Source of the DNA: Clostridia bacterium
Lineage (GTDB): Bacteria > Bacillota > Clostridia > Oscillospirales > Acutalibacteraceae
NCBI GenBank assembly: GCA_017440965.1
Contig: JAFSGH010000003.1
Span: forward strand, 1 to 63,842
Direction of reading: 5' to 3'
Length of the DNA stretch: 63,842 nt
Part shown: piece by piece, positions 8,741-15,813 of the stretch
Layout of the letters: every line of letters begins with the position of its first letter
Position numbering within the stretch: position 1 is the stretch's first letter
Notes under the pieces: model-generated
Seen by the model: the letters and a program-made list of their open reading frames with translations, nothing else
What the model was told of the DNA's origin: nothing
The model's database searches: none
Program-made: the position numbers and the translations under genes

Positions 8741-9071
8741 CACTTTCCACCGCCTTTAATATCAGATCTATCCCTTCGGAGATTCTGAAATATTCACCGA
8801 GAAGCTCCCGATAATACTCTTTCCCCTTATCCTCCAGATGATAGTATTTACGCATCCTTTTATTAATGATCTCATCATAGTCGGATATATATCCGTTTTC
8901 GGAAAAACGGTAAAAAACAGGATAAAGCGTACCGAGAGGCAAAGAGAATCTGCCGTCACTCATCTTTTCAACGGCCTTTACTATCTCGTAACCGTACATA
9001 TCCTTCTGTGAAAGCACAGCAAGAACAACAAGCTCTACCGTACCTCTCTTGAAATTATCTGCATTAGGCAA
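8733..9071 (-). CDS. PadR-family transcriptional regulator
   Basis: 112-residue winged-helix repressor. LSQKDMYGYEIVKAVEK and LPLGTLYPVFYRFSENGYI are the classic PadR N-terminal helix and recognition region. The start is a TTG (9071) behind GAGAGGAAG. It is first in an operon with the HAAS protein and an exported protein. The divergent promoter region (9072-9253) carries an inverted repeat and two facing promoters, so autoregulation and control of the Ig-like gene on the plus strand are likely. Confidence 0.9.
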   Translation of the reverse strand: MPNADNFKRGTVELVVLAVLSQKDMYGYEIVKAVEKMSDGRFSLPLGTLYPVFYRFSENGYISDYDEIINKRMRKYYHLEDKGKEYYRELLGEYFRISEGIDLILKAVESDE

Positions 9072-9100
9072 AAATATCTTCCTCTCTCGTTCATATTATA

Positions 9101-9129
9101 ATTGTACCATACAAATAACAGCAAGTCAA
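9101..9129 (-). promoter_or_regulatory. padR promoter
   Basis: Minus-strand TTGACT (9129-9124), 17-base spacer, TACAAT (9106-9101), about 30 bases before the padR start. Confidence 0.75.
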
Positions 9130-9149
9130 AATAATTTTTGCCGAACAAC

Positions 9150-9170
9150 ATATTTTGTCTCGCAAAATAT
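9150..9170. promoter_or_regulatory. Candidate PadR operator
   Basis: Perfect inverted repeat ATATTTTG (9150-9157), 5-base centre, CAAAATAT (9163-9170), placed between the divergent promoters and touching the plus-strand -35. Position suggests an operator; binding is inferred. Confidence 0.55.
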
Positions 9171-9173
9171 ATC

Positions 9174-9202
9174 TTGACACATAATATTTTAAATGGTACT
9201 AT
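9174..9202 (+). promoter_or_regulatory. Promoter of the Ig-like protein gene
   Basis: TTGACA (9174-9179), 17-base spacer, TACTAT (9197-9202). The -10 areas of both divergent promoters share TGGTAC, another possible regulator contact. Confidence 0.7.
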
Positions 9203-9253
9203 CAATTTGCAGAGGATATTTCCCCTGCAAATAACAATGAAAGGAAAATTAAT

Positions 9254-9670
9254 ATGAACATCAGCGAAATCTTCTCAAAGCTTATAGCATTATTTATGTT
9301 TGCACTCTCATTTATTGTTCCGGGATCTCCTGATAATGTTGAGATAAGCGTGAATGTAAATGACACACCCTCACAGTGTATTTCAGTCGAATGGAAAAAC
9401 AGCACCGGGAAAGCCATCACTGAGCCCCGTTTTTTTATGGAAAAAGAGGAAAACGGAGAATGGGAGCGCATCACCTTTTCTCAGGGCTTTGGCTTCAGGG
9501 AAATATATACCGAATATTATCCGACAGAAAAAGGTAGCTTCGGTATAGATTCCGAAATTGCCTTCGGTGAAAAGCTGTCTCCGGGCAATTACAGACTCAC
9601 ACTCTATTATGATGTGATCAACTGTACTCCGGACAAAGGTTCTTCAGCTATAGAATTTACGGTCAGCTGA
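9254..9670 (+). CDS. Exported Ig-like beta-sandwich protein
   Basis: 138 residues: signal/hydrophobic segment at 5-24, then one Ig-like beta-sandwich with alternating strands and the pattern FFMEKEENGEWERI ... LSPGNYRLTLYYDV, typical of bacterial Ig-like extracellular domains (Big_14-like). AAAGGAAAATTAAT precedes the ATG. Divergent from padR and probably under its control. It may be a ligand-binding or surface decoy module; function unknown. Confidence 0.65.
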   Translation: MNISEIFSKLIALFMFALSFIVPGSPDNVEISVNVNDTPSQCISVEWKNSTGKAITEPRFFMEKEENGEWERITFSQGFGFREIYTEYYPTEKGSFGIDSEIAFGEKLSPGNYRLTLYYDVINCTPDKGSSAIEFTVS

Positions 9671-9695
9671 GTTATCTATACATAAAACCTTTATT

Positions 9696-9733
9696 AAAAG
9701 GTCTGCTTCCGTAATATCGGAAACAGACCTTTT
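9696..9733. terminator. Bidirectional terminator
   Basis: AAAAGGTCTG-TTCCG pairs with CGGAA-CAGACCTTTT (9718-9733), with A/T runs on both sides, between two convergent genes. Confidence 0.85.
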
Positions 9734-9739
9734 ATCATA

Positions 9740-10390
9740 TCAGCCGAGTTCTACTATAAAAATAGCTTTCTTATCACTCCAGGCATTTACTTCATATTCC
9801 ACTTCGATTTTTTCTGCATCGGAAGGTACCTCAAAAAACACAGAGCCGCTGCCTTTTCTTCCCGAGGAAAGGGTAAGACTTAAGGTATCCTCAGTCCAGA
9901 TATATGCTTCAGCTGCATTTCCATCTGCATAACAGGTAAAATCATATGAGCTTATATATCTGTCCGTGCTTGCAGTATTGCTCACATCAAAACTGAGCTT
10001 TACAACAATATTTCCTTTCTGAGGTGCCGAATACCGGTTGTAGCCGGTCCACTTTTCTCCGCTGACATAGCTTATCTCAAGACCGTCATCATTAAGAACT
10101 GAACCGACACGGTAAACATTATCTTCTTTTTCTGCCGTGTTTTCCTCTGCAGTGTCTGAAGCATTTACCGAAACAGAAGTATCATTTCCTCCGGCAGAAG
10201 TCAGCTCATCTTCGCTGCCGCCGGCAGAAGAGCCGATTATTATGATAAGCACCGCTGCAATTATAAGCCAGAACCACCATTTTTTGAAGATCGGCTTTTT
10301 TGCTTTTTTCTCAGCATTAATATTTTCACCGCAGTTGGGACAATTATTAAAGCTGTCATCAAAGGAATTTCCGCATTTTTTACAAATCAT
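9740..10390 (-). CDS. Zinc-ribbon membrane-anchored protein
   Basis: 216 residues. N-terminal zinc ribbon with CKKC and CPNC pairs (residues 3-6 and 16-19), basic linker, one transmembrane helix (about 34-52, rich in Ile), a Ser/Thr/Glu linker, and an extracellular beta-sandwich (DUF4352-like, VGSVLNDDGLEISYV). I chose the ATG at 10390 because TTGGAGG lies ahead of it; a longer frame would run into the promoter. Divergent from an Xre regulator with shared operators, so probably repressed by it. Confidence 0.78.
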   Translation of the reverse strand: MICKKCGNSFDDSFNNCPNCGENINAEKKAKKPIFKKWWFWLIIAAVLIIIIGSSAGGSEDELTSAGGNDTSVSVNASDTAEENTAEKEDNVYRVGSVLNDDGLEISYVSGEKWTGYNRYSAPQKGNIVVKLSFDVSNTASTDRYISSYDFTCYADGNAAEAYIWTEDTLSLTLSSGRKGSGSVFFEVPSDAEKIEVEYEVNAWSDKKAIFIVELG

Positions 10391-10421
10391 TACAAAAACC
10401 TCCAAATTGTTTTTCATTGCC

Positions 10422-10450
10422 ATCATACTGCAAAATGCAGTAAAAGTCAA
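10422..10450 (-). promoter_or_regulatory. Promoter of the zinc-ribbon gene
   Basis: Minus-strand TTGACT (10450-10445), 17-base spacer, TATGAT (10427-10422). One palindrome of the Xre pair fills the spacer and part of the -10. Confidence 0.8.
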
Positions 10451-10468
10451 TACTGCAATTTGCAGTAT
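10426..10468. promoter_or_regulatory. Twin palindromic operators of the Xre regulator
   Basis: TACTGCA-AAA-TGCAGTA (10426-10442) and ATACTGCA-ATT-TGCAGTAT (10450-10468), centres 25 bases apart, on both sides of the -35. The arrangement would block both divergent genes and is typical of a small Xre/Cro-type autorepressor. Confidence 0.8.
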
Positions 10469-10492
10469 GATATATTTTTCTCGGTGATGATT

Positions 10493-10708
10493 ATGTACAA
10501 AAATATCCGTGATCTCAGAGAAGACAGTGATATAACTCAGGCACAGATGGCAAAAATGCTTAACTGCTCTCAGCAGGTATACAGTAATTATGAATTAGGT
10601 CAAAGAGACATTCCCACAAGCATCCTCATAAAGCTTGCTGAGATTCATAATGTATCGGTAGATTATATTTTAGGACTGACAACAAAAAAAGATAGGCTTC
10701 CGGAATAA
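10493..10708 (+). CDS. Xre-family helix-turn-helix regulator
   Basis: 71 residues, a single HTH_3 domain: RDLREDSDITQAQMAKML, then QQVYSNYELGQRDIP. I start at the ATG at 10493 because longer frames begin inside the second palindrome. CGGTGA serves as a modest ribosome site. It should bind the twin TACTGCA palindromes and control itself and the divergent zinc-ribbon membrane protein. Ends in a hairpin terminator. Confidence 0.88.
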   Translation: MYKNIRDLREDSDITQAQMAKMLNCSQQVYSNYELGQRDIPTSILIKLAEIHNVSVDYILGLTTKKDRLPE

Positions 10709-10725
10709 GAAGTCTATCTTTTTTT
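10684..10725 (+). terminator. Terminator after the Xre gene
   Basis: AAAAAGATAG (10686-10695) with CTATCTTTTT (10714-10723), extended inside by CTTC/GAAG. It overlaps the last codons of the Xre gene. A/T runs on both sides suit the convergent trpS too. Confidence 0.8.
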
Positions 10726-10738
10726 ATACTTTACATAT

Positions 10739-11746
10739 TCAGACCTGATAGAAGCCTACCTTTTTCATTACCTTGCGCATAGTTCTCGCAGCAAGATATG
10801 ATGCCTTTTCGGCGCCTTCCTTTGCACATTTCTCGATATATGCCTTATCACCGAGAATTCTCTTATATTCCTCCTGAATGGGGCGGAGCTCCTCAACAAC
10901 TGCCTCTGCAACGGCAGCCTTAAAATCACCGTAGCCCTTACCCTCGAATTCCTTTTCTATTGCATCGAAATCAAGTCCCGTACAGCAGGAATAGATATTC
11001 ATAAGATTATTGATGCCTGCTTTTCCTTCGCCGTAATATACTCTTGCTTCTGAGTCTGTAACGGCACTCTTTATCTTCTTTGCAATGACATTTGATTCAT
11101 CTGCAAGAGAAATGAAGGACTTTACATTGGAATCGGACTTACTCATCTTCTTTTCAGGCTCCTGAAGAGAAAGAATCCTTGCACCCTTCTTTCCGATATA
11201 AGGCTCGGGAATCTTAAAAACATTGCCGTAAATGCCGTTAAAACGCTCTGCGATATCACGGGCAAGCTCCAGATGCTGCTTCTGATCATCACCTACAGGC
11301 ACCTTATCCGCACCGTAAAGAAGAATATCGGCCGCCATAAGAATAGGATATGTAAAGAGACCTACATTGACATTATCTGCGTGACGCTGTGACTTATCCT
11401 TGAACTGTGTCATTCTTGATGCCTCGCCGAAGGCAGTATAGCAATTGAGCACCCACGCAAGAAGAGCGTGATCCGTAACATGGCTCTGAAGAAATACGAT
11501 ATTCTTTTCGGGATCAAGTCCGAGAGCCAGAAGCATTGCATACATTTCAATTGAACGGCGTCGAAGATCCTGAGGCTCGCTTCTTACCGTAATGGCGTGA
11601 AGGTCGGCAACACCGAAAATACAGTTATTCTCGGCAGCCATATCATGCCAGTTCTTGAACGCACCGAGATAATTTCCGAGAGTGGGTGTGCCCGAAGCCT
11701 GTACAAGGCTTAATACTACATTTTTCTTTTCGTTGGTGTTTTCCAT
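10739..11746 (-). CDS. trpS: Tryptophanyl-tRNA synthetase
   Basis: 335-residue class I synthetase that charges tRNA-Trp. HIGH-equivalent region GTPTLGNYLGA near 14-24; KKMSKS signature near 198; GDDQKQH middle motif. Length is normal for the bacterial enzyme. Last gene of the minus-strand run birA-membrane protein-dockerin protein-YgjP-trpS; AGGAGAATATT precedes the start, 22 bases after the YgjP stop. No T-box leader fits in that gap, so any tryptophan control would have to act further upstream. Confidence 0.95.
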   Translation of the reverse strand: MENTNEKKNVVLSLVQASGTPTLGNYLGAFKNWHDMAAENNCIFGVADLHAITVRSEPQDLRRRSIEMYAMLLALGLDPEKNIVFLQSHVTDHALLAWVLNCYTAFGEASRMTQFKDKSQRHADNVNVGLFTYPILMAADILLYGADKVPVGDDQKQHLELARDIAERFNGIYGNVFKIPEPYIGKKGARILSLQEPEKKMSKSDSNVKSFISLADESNVIAKKIKSAVTDSEARVYYGEGKAGINNLMNIYSCCTGLDFDAIEKEFEGKGYGDFKAAVAEAVVEELRPIQEEYKRILGDKAYIEKCAKEGAEKASYLAARTMRKVMKKVGFYQV

Positions 11747-11768
11747 AATATTCTCCTGTTGCCCGATC

Positions 11769-12284
11769 TTAATGTCTGAGAAGCTTTTCTCGCTGTTTAT
11801 AATCGGGAAGTATTTTTTCTATTTCTTTATAAAATTCCTTTGAATGATCATGATGCTTAATATGGCAAAGCTCATGCACTACGACATAATCAATAGCTTC
11901 CTCAGGAAAGCGCATCAGGTAAAACGAAAATGATATGCTGTTTTTCCCTGAGCAGGAGCCGAATCTTGTTCTTGCACCCGTTATGGTGATCCTTGTGGGC
12001 ATTACACCTATAAGGGAGGAATATCTGCTTATTTTTTCAGGAAGGACAGCCTTTGCCTTTTTGCGAAGCTCCTTTTCCTCTTCGGAGGATGCTTCTCTGA
12101 AAAGCTCCTGCTTTGAGAGCATTTTCTTTTTTGTTTTCTCAAGCCATGCAGAATTCTTATCTACAAAATCCTCTATTATCTTCTGCTTTGTGCCGGCAGG
12201 AGCACGCACGGTTACGGTACCGTCTGCTTTTACCTGAAGGGACAAGGTCTTTCTTTTTGAAAAAACTATACTGTACGGTATCAT
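11769..12284 (-). CDS. YgjP/WLM-type zinc metallopeptidase
   Basis: 171-residue YgjP-like (DUF45) protein. Zinc-binding HELCHIKHHDHSKEF is present near 134-148 (HExxH plus a downstream His/Glu set). The N-terminal beta-rich part with RKTLSLQV and VRAPAGT is typical. The family is linked to SprT-like peptidase folds with poorly known targets. Its start overlaps the stop of the dockerin protein gene by 4 bases. Confidence 0.88.
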   Translation of the reverse strand: MIPYSIVFSKRKTLSLQVKADGTVTVRAPAGTKQKIIEDFVDKNSAWLEKTKKKMLSKQELFREASSEEEKELRKKAKAVLPEKISRYSSLIGVMPTRITITGARTRFGSCSGKNSISFSFYLMRFPEEAIDYVVVHELCHIKHHDHSKEFYKEIEKILPDYKQREKLLRH

Positions 12285-13144
12285 TTAAGCAGCTCCGATA
12301 CAAAGCTTATTGCCTGCAGCTTGCCCTCATACTTTTTATATCCCTCGGGTATTGCCTTTTTCTGTGCAGGAATACTCATTGATACACTGTAAAACTTTGT
12401 TTCACCGATAAGCTTGTTCTGCTTATTATATTCCCTCAGTCTTATAAGCTTTCCTCCGCACATGGAGACCTCTGTGGTTATACCGTTTTCCGTAATACGG
12501 TATATCTTACACTGAAAGCCGTCTACCTGACCGTCTTTTACACTCTGAGCCTTACTGAGATCGGGATAGCTTACACCGTCAGTCTTATATTTTTCTATAA
12601 GAGTCTTTTTGTCTATACCCAAGGTATCAAATACCTCTTCCGGTGTCACAAGATACATTTTTTTGTTATGGCTTACTGCGTAAATATTTCCGTCCTGCAT
12701 AAACATTGCTATCTCCACACCCTCAAAGGTAAGAAGCAGATGCACGGTATTTCTTGTGCGTGCCAATTCAAAATACTCATACTGTCCCGTTTCGGTATCG
12801 AGACGCTCACCCATATAGTTATATATACCGCTTCTGAGCATATCGTATTGATTGCTTATAAAAATACTCGGCTCAAGTCCGACAGCTATACGAAGTATCG
12901 TTCTCGCATCTGCGGAATATACCGCACCGTCAGAGTCCATATCTGCAATAAAACGCTCATCCTCAGAAAGCTCCTCAAGTCCCACACTGTATCTAAGTGC
13001 AACTCTTGCGTCTCCGGCAGTTATCGATCCGTCTGCATCTATATCTCCCTTTTCCACGGCAAAAGAGGGAAAGGAAAACATACCGATAAAGACTGCAAGC
13101 ACAATAAGCATGCAGATGCTCTTATTCCTCGTCTGTTTTTTCAT
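12281..13144 (-). CDS. Exported dockerin-bearing protein
   Basis: 287 residues: signal peptide (about 1-29, FPSFAVEKG), then immediately a type I dockerin with duplicated calcium loops (GDIDADGSITAGDARVAL; ADMDSDGAVYSADARTIL), then a DUF-type beta-rich domain (about 110-275) resembling lipoprotein or outer-leaflet proteins (YEYFELARTRNTVHLLLTF). An N-terminal dockerin is less usual than a C-terminal one. No catalytic motif is visible. It overlaps the small membrane-protein gene by 23 bases and the YgjP gene by 4, so the operon is tightly packed. Confidence 0.75.
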   Translation of the reverse strand: MKKQTRNKSICMLIVLAVFIGMFSFPSFAVEKGDIDADGSITAGDARVALRYSVGLEELSEDERFIADMDSDGAVYSADARTILRIAVGLEPSIFISNQYDMLRSGIYNYMGERLDTETGQYEYFELARTRNTVHLLLTFEGVEIAMFMQDGNIYAVSHNKKMYLVTPEEVFDTLGIDKKTLIEKYKTDGVSYPDLSKAQSVKDGQVDGFQCKIYRITENGITTEVSMCGGKLIRLREYNKQNKLIGETKFYSVSMSIPAQKKAIPEGYKKYEGKLQAISFVSELLK

Positions 13145-13343
13145 CTGAAGCCTTTTCTTCTTTCTTTAATAAATATATCCATATCAGGGCGGAAATTACG
13201 CAAATAACCGCCGAGATAATTGCTGTCACATTCAATATGCCTGTTGTATCATCGCCGATAAAGCCGCTGTTTTCATATGTAAAAAGCCGTAATACCACGG
13301 CAAGAAATGCGCTTATCAGCAGAATTGCCTTAAGAATTTTCAT
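13122..13343 (-). CDS. Small two-helix membrane protein
   Basis: 73 residues with hydrophobic helices at about 3-20 and 38-60 and a charged C-terminal tail (KKEEKASDEKTDEE). No family recognised. Two bases after the birA stop and overlapping the dockerin gene downstream, so it is expressed in this operon. The overlap of 23 bases is long but both reading frames have signal or helix sequence that looks real. Confidence 0.65.
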   Translation of the reverse strand: MKILKAILLISAFLAVVLRLFTYENSGFIGDDTTGILNVTAIISAVICVISALIWIYLLKKEEKASDEKTDEE

Positions 13344-13344
13344 T

Positions 13345-14100
13345 TTACTGTATTATCTCTCCGAAAAAGATCTCTTTCTCCGTGCCGTCAGTCAATATTG
13401 CTCTTACGGCACCGTTTTCCGTAATATCGCAAACTTTCCCCTCGATTACACCGTTCTGAGTCTTATATTTTATATTTTTTCCTATAGAATACGATAATCT
13501 GCGTACATTATCAAGGCTTTTTTTGCTTACACCGAAAAGCTCCTCTTTTTCATAGATATATTCATCAAGCTTTTGTGTTATCCTTGAAAAAAGAGCCGTT
13601 TTGTCGGGCACAGCTATCCCCTCTGCCGCAAATGAAGTCATTTTATCAAGAAGCTCCTCGGGAATATCCTTTTTCTCGGTGCTGAGATTTATACCTATTC
13701 CTGCAACCACAGTAAGACTGCCCGCGCTTACAAGCTCACATAGTATTCCGCCGAGCTTTTTTTGGTTAAGATATATATCATTGGGCCATTTAATTTCCGT
13801 TGCCGTTCCCGTAAGCTCACTTATTGCTTCACTGACCGCAAGTCCTGCAAGAAGCGTGAGAAAGGGGATGTTTTTCTCGCTTCCCAGAAGAGGATAGGAA
13901 ACAGAAAAATAAAGCCCGCCGCGGGGTGAATAGAAATCTCTGCCCAGCCGTCCTCTGCCCTTCGTCTGAAAGTCGGCAAGAACAGCAGCAAAAACAGGCT
14001 CCTCGGAGCTTTTTATCATTTCCTTAAGAACGGCATTTGTAGACTCTGTCGCATTTAATGAAACAAGCCTTCTCGCACGCTCTGTGAACTTCTCATACAT
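13345..14100 (-). CDS. birA: Biotin-[acetyl-CoA-carboxylase] ligase
   Basis: 251 residues; attaches biotin to carrier domains via biotinyl-AMP. Motifs: LNATESTNAVL, GRGRLGRDFYSPRGGLYFS (ATP/biotin loop) and KWPNDIYL with the catalytic Lys, then KLGGILCE. It lacks the N-terminal HTH of E. coli BirA, so it is a pure enzyme rather than a repressor. No strong Shine-Dalgarno. It heads the minus-strand operon reaching trpS. Confidence 0.93.
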   Translation of the reverse strand: MYEKFTERARRLVSLNATESTNAVLKEMIKSSEEPVFAAVLADFQTKGRGRLGRDFYSPRGGLYFSVSYPLLGSEKNIPFLTLLAGLAVSEAISELTGTATEIKWPNDIYLNQKKLGGILCELVSAGSLTVVAGIGINLSTEKKDIPEELLDKMTSFAAEGIAVPDKTALFSRITQKLDEYIYEKEELFGVSKKSLDNVRRLSYSIGKNIKYKTQNGVIEGKVCDITENGAVRAILTDGTEKEIFFGEIIQ

Positions 14101-14165
14101 TTTATCTGCCCTTAATATAAATTTTACAGTCTTAAAATCCTGACAGAAGCACCGTAATAATTCAT

Positions 14166-14186
14166 TTTACGGCAAAAAACCGTAAA
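14166..14186. other. Hairpin upstream of birA
   Basis: TTTACGG (14166-14172), 7-base A-rich loop, CCGTAAA (14180-14186), 66 bases upstream of the birA start. It may be a leader hairpin or regulator site; no test possible here. Confidence 0.4.
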
Positions 14187-14248
14187 TTAAAATACTGTTC
14201 CGATACAAGCTGTACCGAAACTGGATAAAAATATTTCACAATTAACTT

Positions 14249-14286
14249 AAAAGGGACAGTCTTTGAAAAGTACTGTCCCTTTTTTT
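14249..14286. terminator. Bidirectional terminator
   Basis: AAAAGGGACAGT (14249-14260) pairs with ACTGTCCCTTTT (14272-14283) with flanking A and T runs. It ends the YdbC-like gene on the minus strand. Confidence 0.85.
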
Positions 14287-14319
14287 GTTTTTTCTGCGGC
14301 GGAACACATCCGCACTCTT

Positions 14320-14538
14320 TTATTCTTCGTTTGCGAGAAGCTCTTTAAGTGCCTTGATATCGTTTGCAGAAAGAGTGATTCCCTTACCCATCTTTTCGTG
14401 CTCGGGGCCCCAGTCACGGATATCATACTTAGGCTCTTTACCGTTCCAGCTGATAAGATTGAGCTCCTTTGCCCAACCGCCTGAGCCTTCAGAGATAATA
14501 CCGATGTGCTTAACGATCTCATATGTAAATTCGGGCAT
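14320..14538 (-). CDS. YdbC/PC4-family DNA-binding protein
   Basis: 72 residues (start at the ATG at 14538, behind GAAAGGAG). FTYEIVKHIGIISEG, GWAKELNLISWNG and YDIRDWGPEHEKMGKGITL match the YdbC/PC4-like family, small beta-proteins that bind single-stranded DNA. Monocistronic, with its own promoter (TTGATT 14613-14608, 17 bases, TATTAT 14590-14585) and terminator. High codon quality and strong signals suggest abundant expression. Confidence 0.9.
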   Translation of the reverse strand: MPEFTYEIVKHIGIISEGSGGWAKELNLISWNGKEPKYDIRDWGPEHEKMGKGITLSANDIKALKELLANEE

Positions 14539-14584
14539 TGTAAAGTCTCCTTTCAATATAATTATTATATTTATACATATTTAT

Positions 14585-14613
14585 ATAATATATAGGAAAA
14601 TTAAAAAAATCAA
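14585..14613 (-). promoter_or_regulatory. Promoter of the YdbC-like gene
   Basis: TTGATT (14613-14608), 17-base spacer, TATTAT (14590-14585) on the minus strand, in a very AT-rich stretch. Confidence 0.6.
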
Positions 14614-14771
14614 GTCCTTTTTTAAAATTTTTGTATAATTTGCGGTTTTTTCGGAAATTTCATAATAAAATCTTAAGAAAAACACAAACATGGCTTAATT
14701 CATCTGACGGATATATGATGCTATAATAAGGTCACACAAAAAAGTACATTATTTTTCAAGAGGTGACAAGC

Positions 14772-15545
14772 TTGAATAAAAGAAAAAGAAATATATTGAT
14801 ATCAATACTTATGGTGCTGACTGTAATTATTCTTATAATAATTGACAACACCGTTTTCAGTGAGCCGAAATACCCGATAGCGGATGAGCTTATCCGTCCC
14901 TTTGCCAAAAGCCATGATATCAGAATGAAGGAATATCCCGACGAGCTTAAGGCTATGCTTGAAAAGAATCCCGAAACGGAGGACTTCGTGCTGAATTACC
15001 CGTTGAAGAAGGATGCACAAGGTGATTTTTCCATGGAGGAATATAAAAATCTCTCTGAAGTACCTCATTTTATTCAATGGGATGAACGCTGGGGATATGA
15101 GGAATATGCAGGAAGCATTATGGGAATTGCAGGCTGCGGCCCCGTCTGCCTTTCTATGGTCAGTATGTACCTTCTTAATGATACCTCCCTTGATCCGTTA
15201 TATATTGCAAGGTTTGCGGAAAAAGAAAGCTATGCCTCAAAAAATAACGGAACAAAGTGGCTTCTTATGAGTGAGGGCGCAGGAAAGCTCGGGCTTGAAA
15301 GCAAGGAGCTTCCGTTGCATAAGGAGACAATGATCAACGCACTTGATAACGGCTGTCCTATAATATGTATAATGGGTGCAGGCGATTTTACATCTACGGG
15401 ACATTACATAGTACTGACTTCTTATGATGAAAACGGCTTTTCAGTGCTTGATCCCAATTCAAAAGCAAGAAGCTCGCAGAAATGGACATATGAAAGAATT
15501 GAAAGTCAGATAAGAAATATATGGTCCTTTTCGGTCGCAAATTGA
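14772..15545 (+). CDS. C39-like cysteine peptidase, membrane-anchored
   Basis: About 257 residues if started at the TTG (14772), which sits 5 bases after AGAGGTGA; a GTG at 14763 overlaps that site. One N-terminal transmembrane helix (ILISILMVLTVIILIIID). Peptidase_C39_2 domain: IQWDERWGYEEY, catalytic Cys in AGCGPVCLSM, and His in GHYIVLTSYDENG with a following Asp (VLDPNS). Extracellular papain-like peptidase or amidase; substrate unknown. No bacteriocin or ABC exporter is adjacent, so it is not a leader peptidase by context. Confidence 0.8.
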   Translation: MNKRKRNILISILMVLTVIILIIIDNTVFSEPKYPIADELIRPFAKSHDIRMKEYPDELKAMLEKNPETEDFVLNYPLKKDAQGDFSMEEYKNLSEVPHFIQWDERWGYEEYAGSIMGIAGCGPVCLSMVSMYLLNDTSLDPLYIARFAEKESYASKNNGTKWLLMSEGAGKLGLESKELPLHKETMINALDNGCPIICIMGAGDFTSTGHYIVLTSYDENGFSVLDPNSKARSSQKWTYERIESQIRNIWSFSVAN

Positions 15546-15554
15546 TATATCCGT

Positions 15555-15580
15555 CAGCCCCGTCTTAAAAAACGGGGCTG
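15555..15580 (+). terminator. Hairpin after the C39-like gene
   Basis: CAGCCCCGT (15555-15563) with ACGGGGCTG (15572-15580). The T tail is poor, so efficiency is uncertain. Confidence 0.6.
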
Positions 15581-15589
15581 TTACAATTT

Positions 15590-15616
15590 AATAATAATAA
15601 GAAGAAGAAGAAGAAT
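15590..15616. repeat. AAT/AAG trinucleotide microsatellite
   Basis: A run of AAT then AAG triplets upstream of the TIR gene promoter. Length variation here could change spacing but lies outside the promoter itself. Confidence 0.6.
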
Positions 15617-15635
15617 ATATGCATATGACAGTTTG

Positions 15636-15664
15636 TTGACACTCTTTATATGATATGCTAAAAT
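15636..15664 (+). promoter_or_regulatory. Promoter of the TIR-RCC1 gene
   Basis: Consensus TTGACA (15636-15641), 17-base spacer, TAAAAT (15659-15664). It implies a leader of about 140 bases before the ATG at 15814. Confidence 0.7.
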
Positions 15665-15813
15665 ATGATGCAGTACTGCAATAATACTGATGTTAAAGCA
15701 CCATTTCACTTTATGTTCACATAATAAAAACATATTAAACACTGAGGACCCTTCACACCTTATCATAACAAAGCACCTGCTATCGGAACGGTCTTCAACA
15801 CAGGGAGCATTAT

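Noticed and set aside
11747-11768. T-box leader for trpS
   Set aside because: The gap to the upstream gene is only 22 bases; no T-box can fit.
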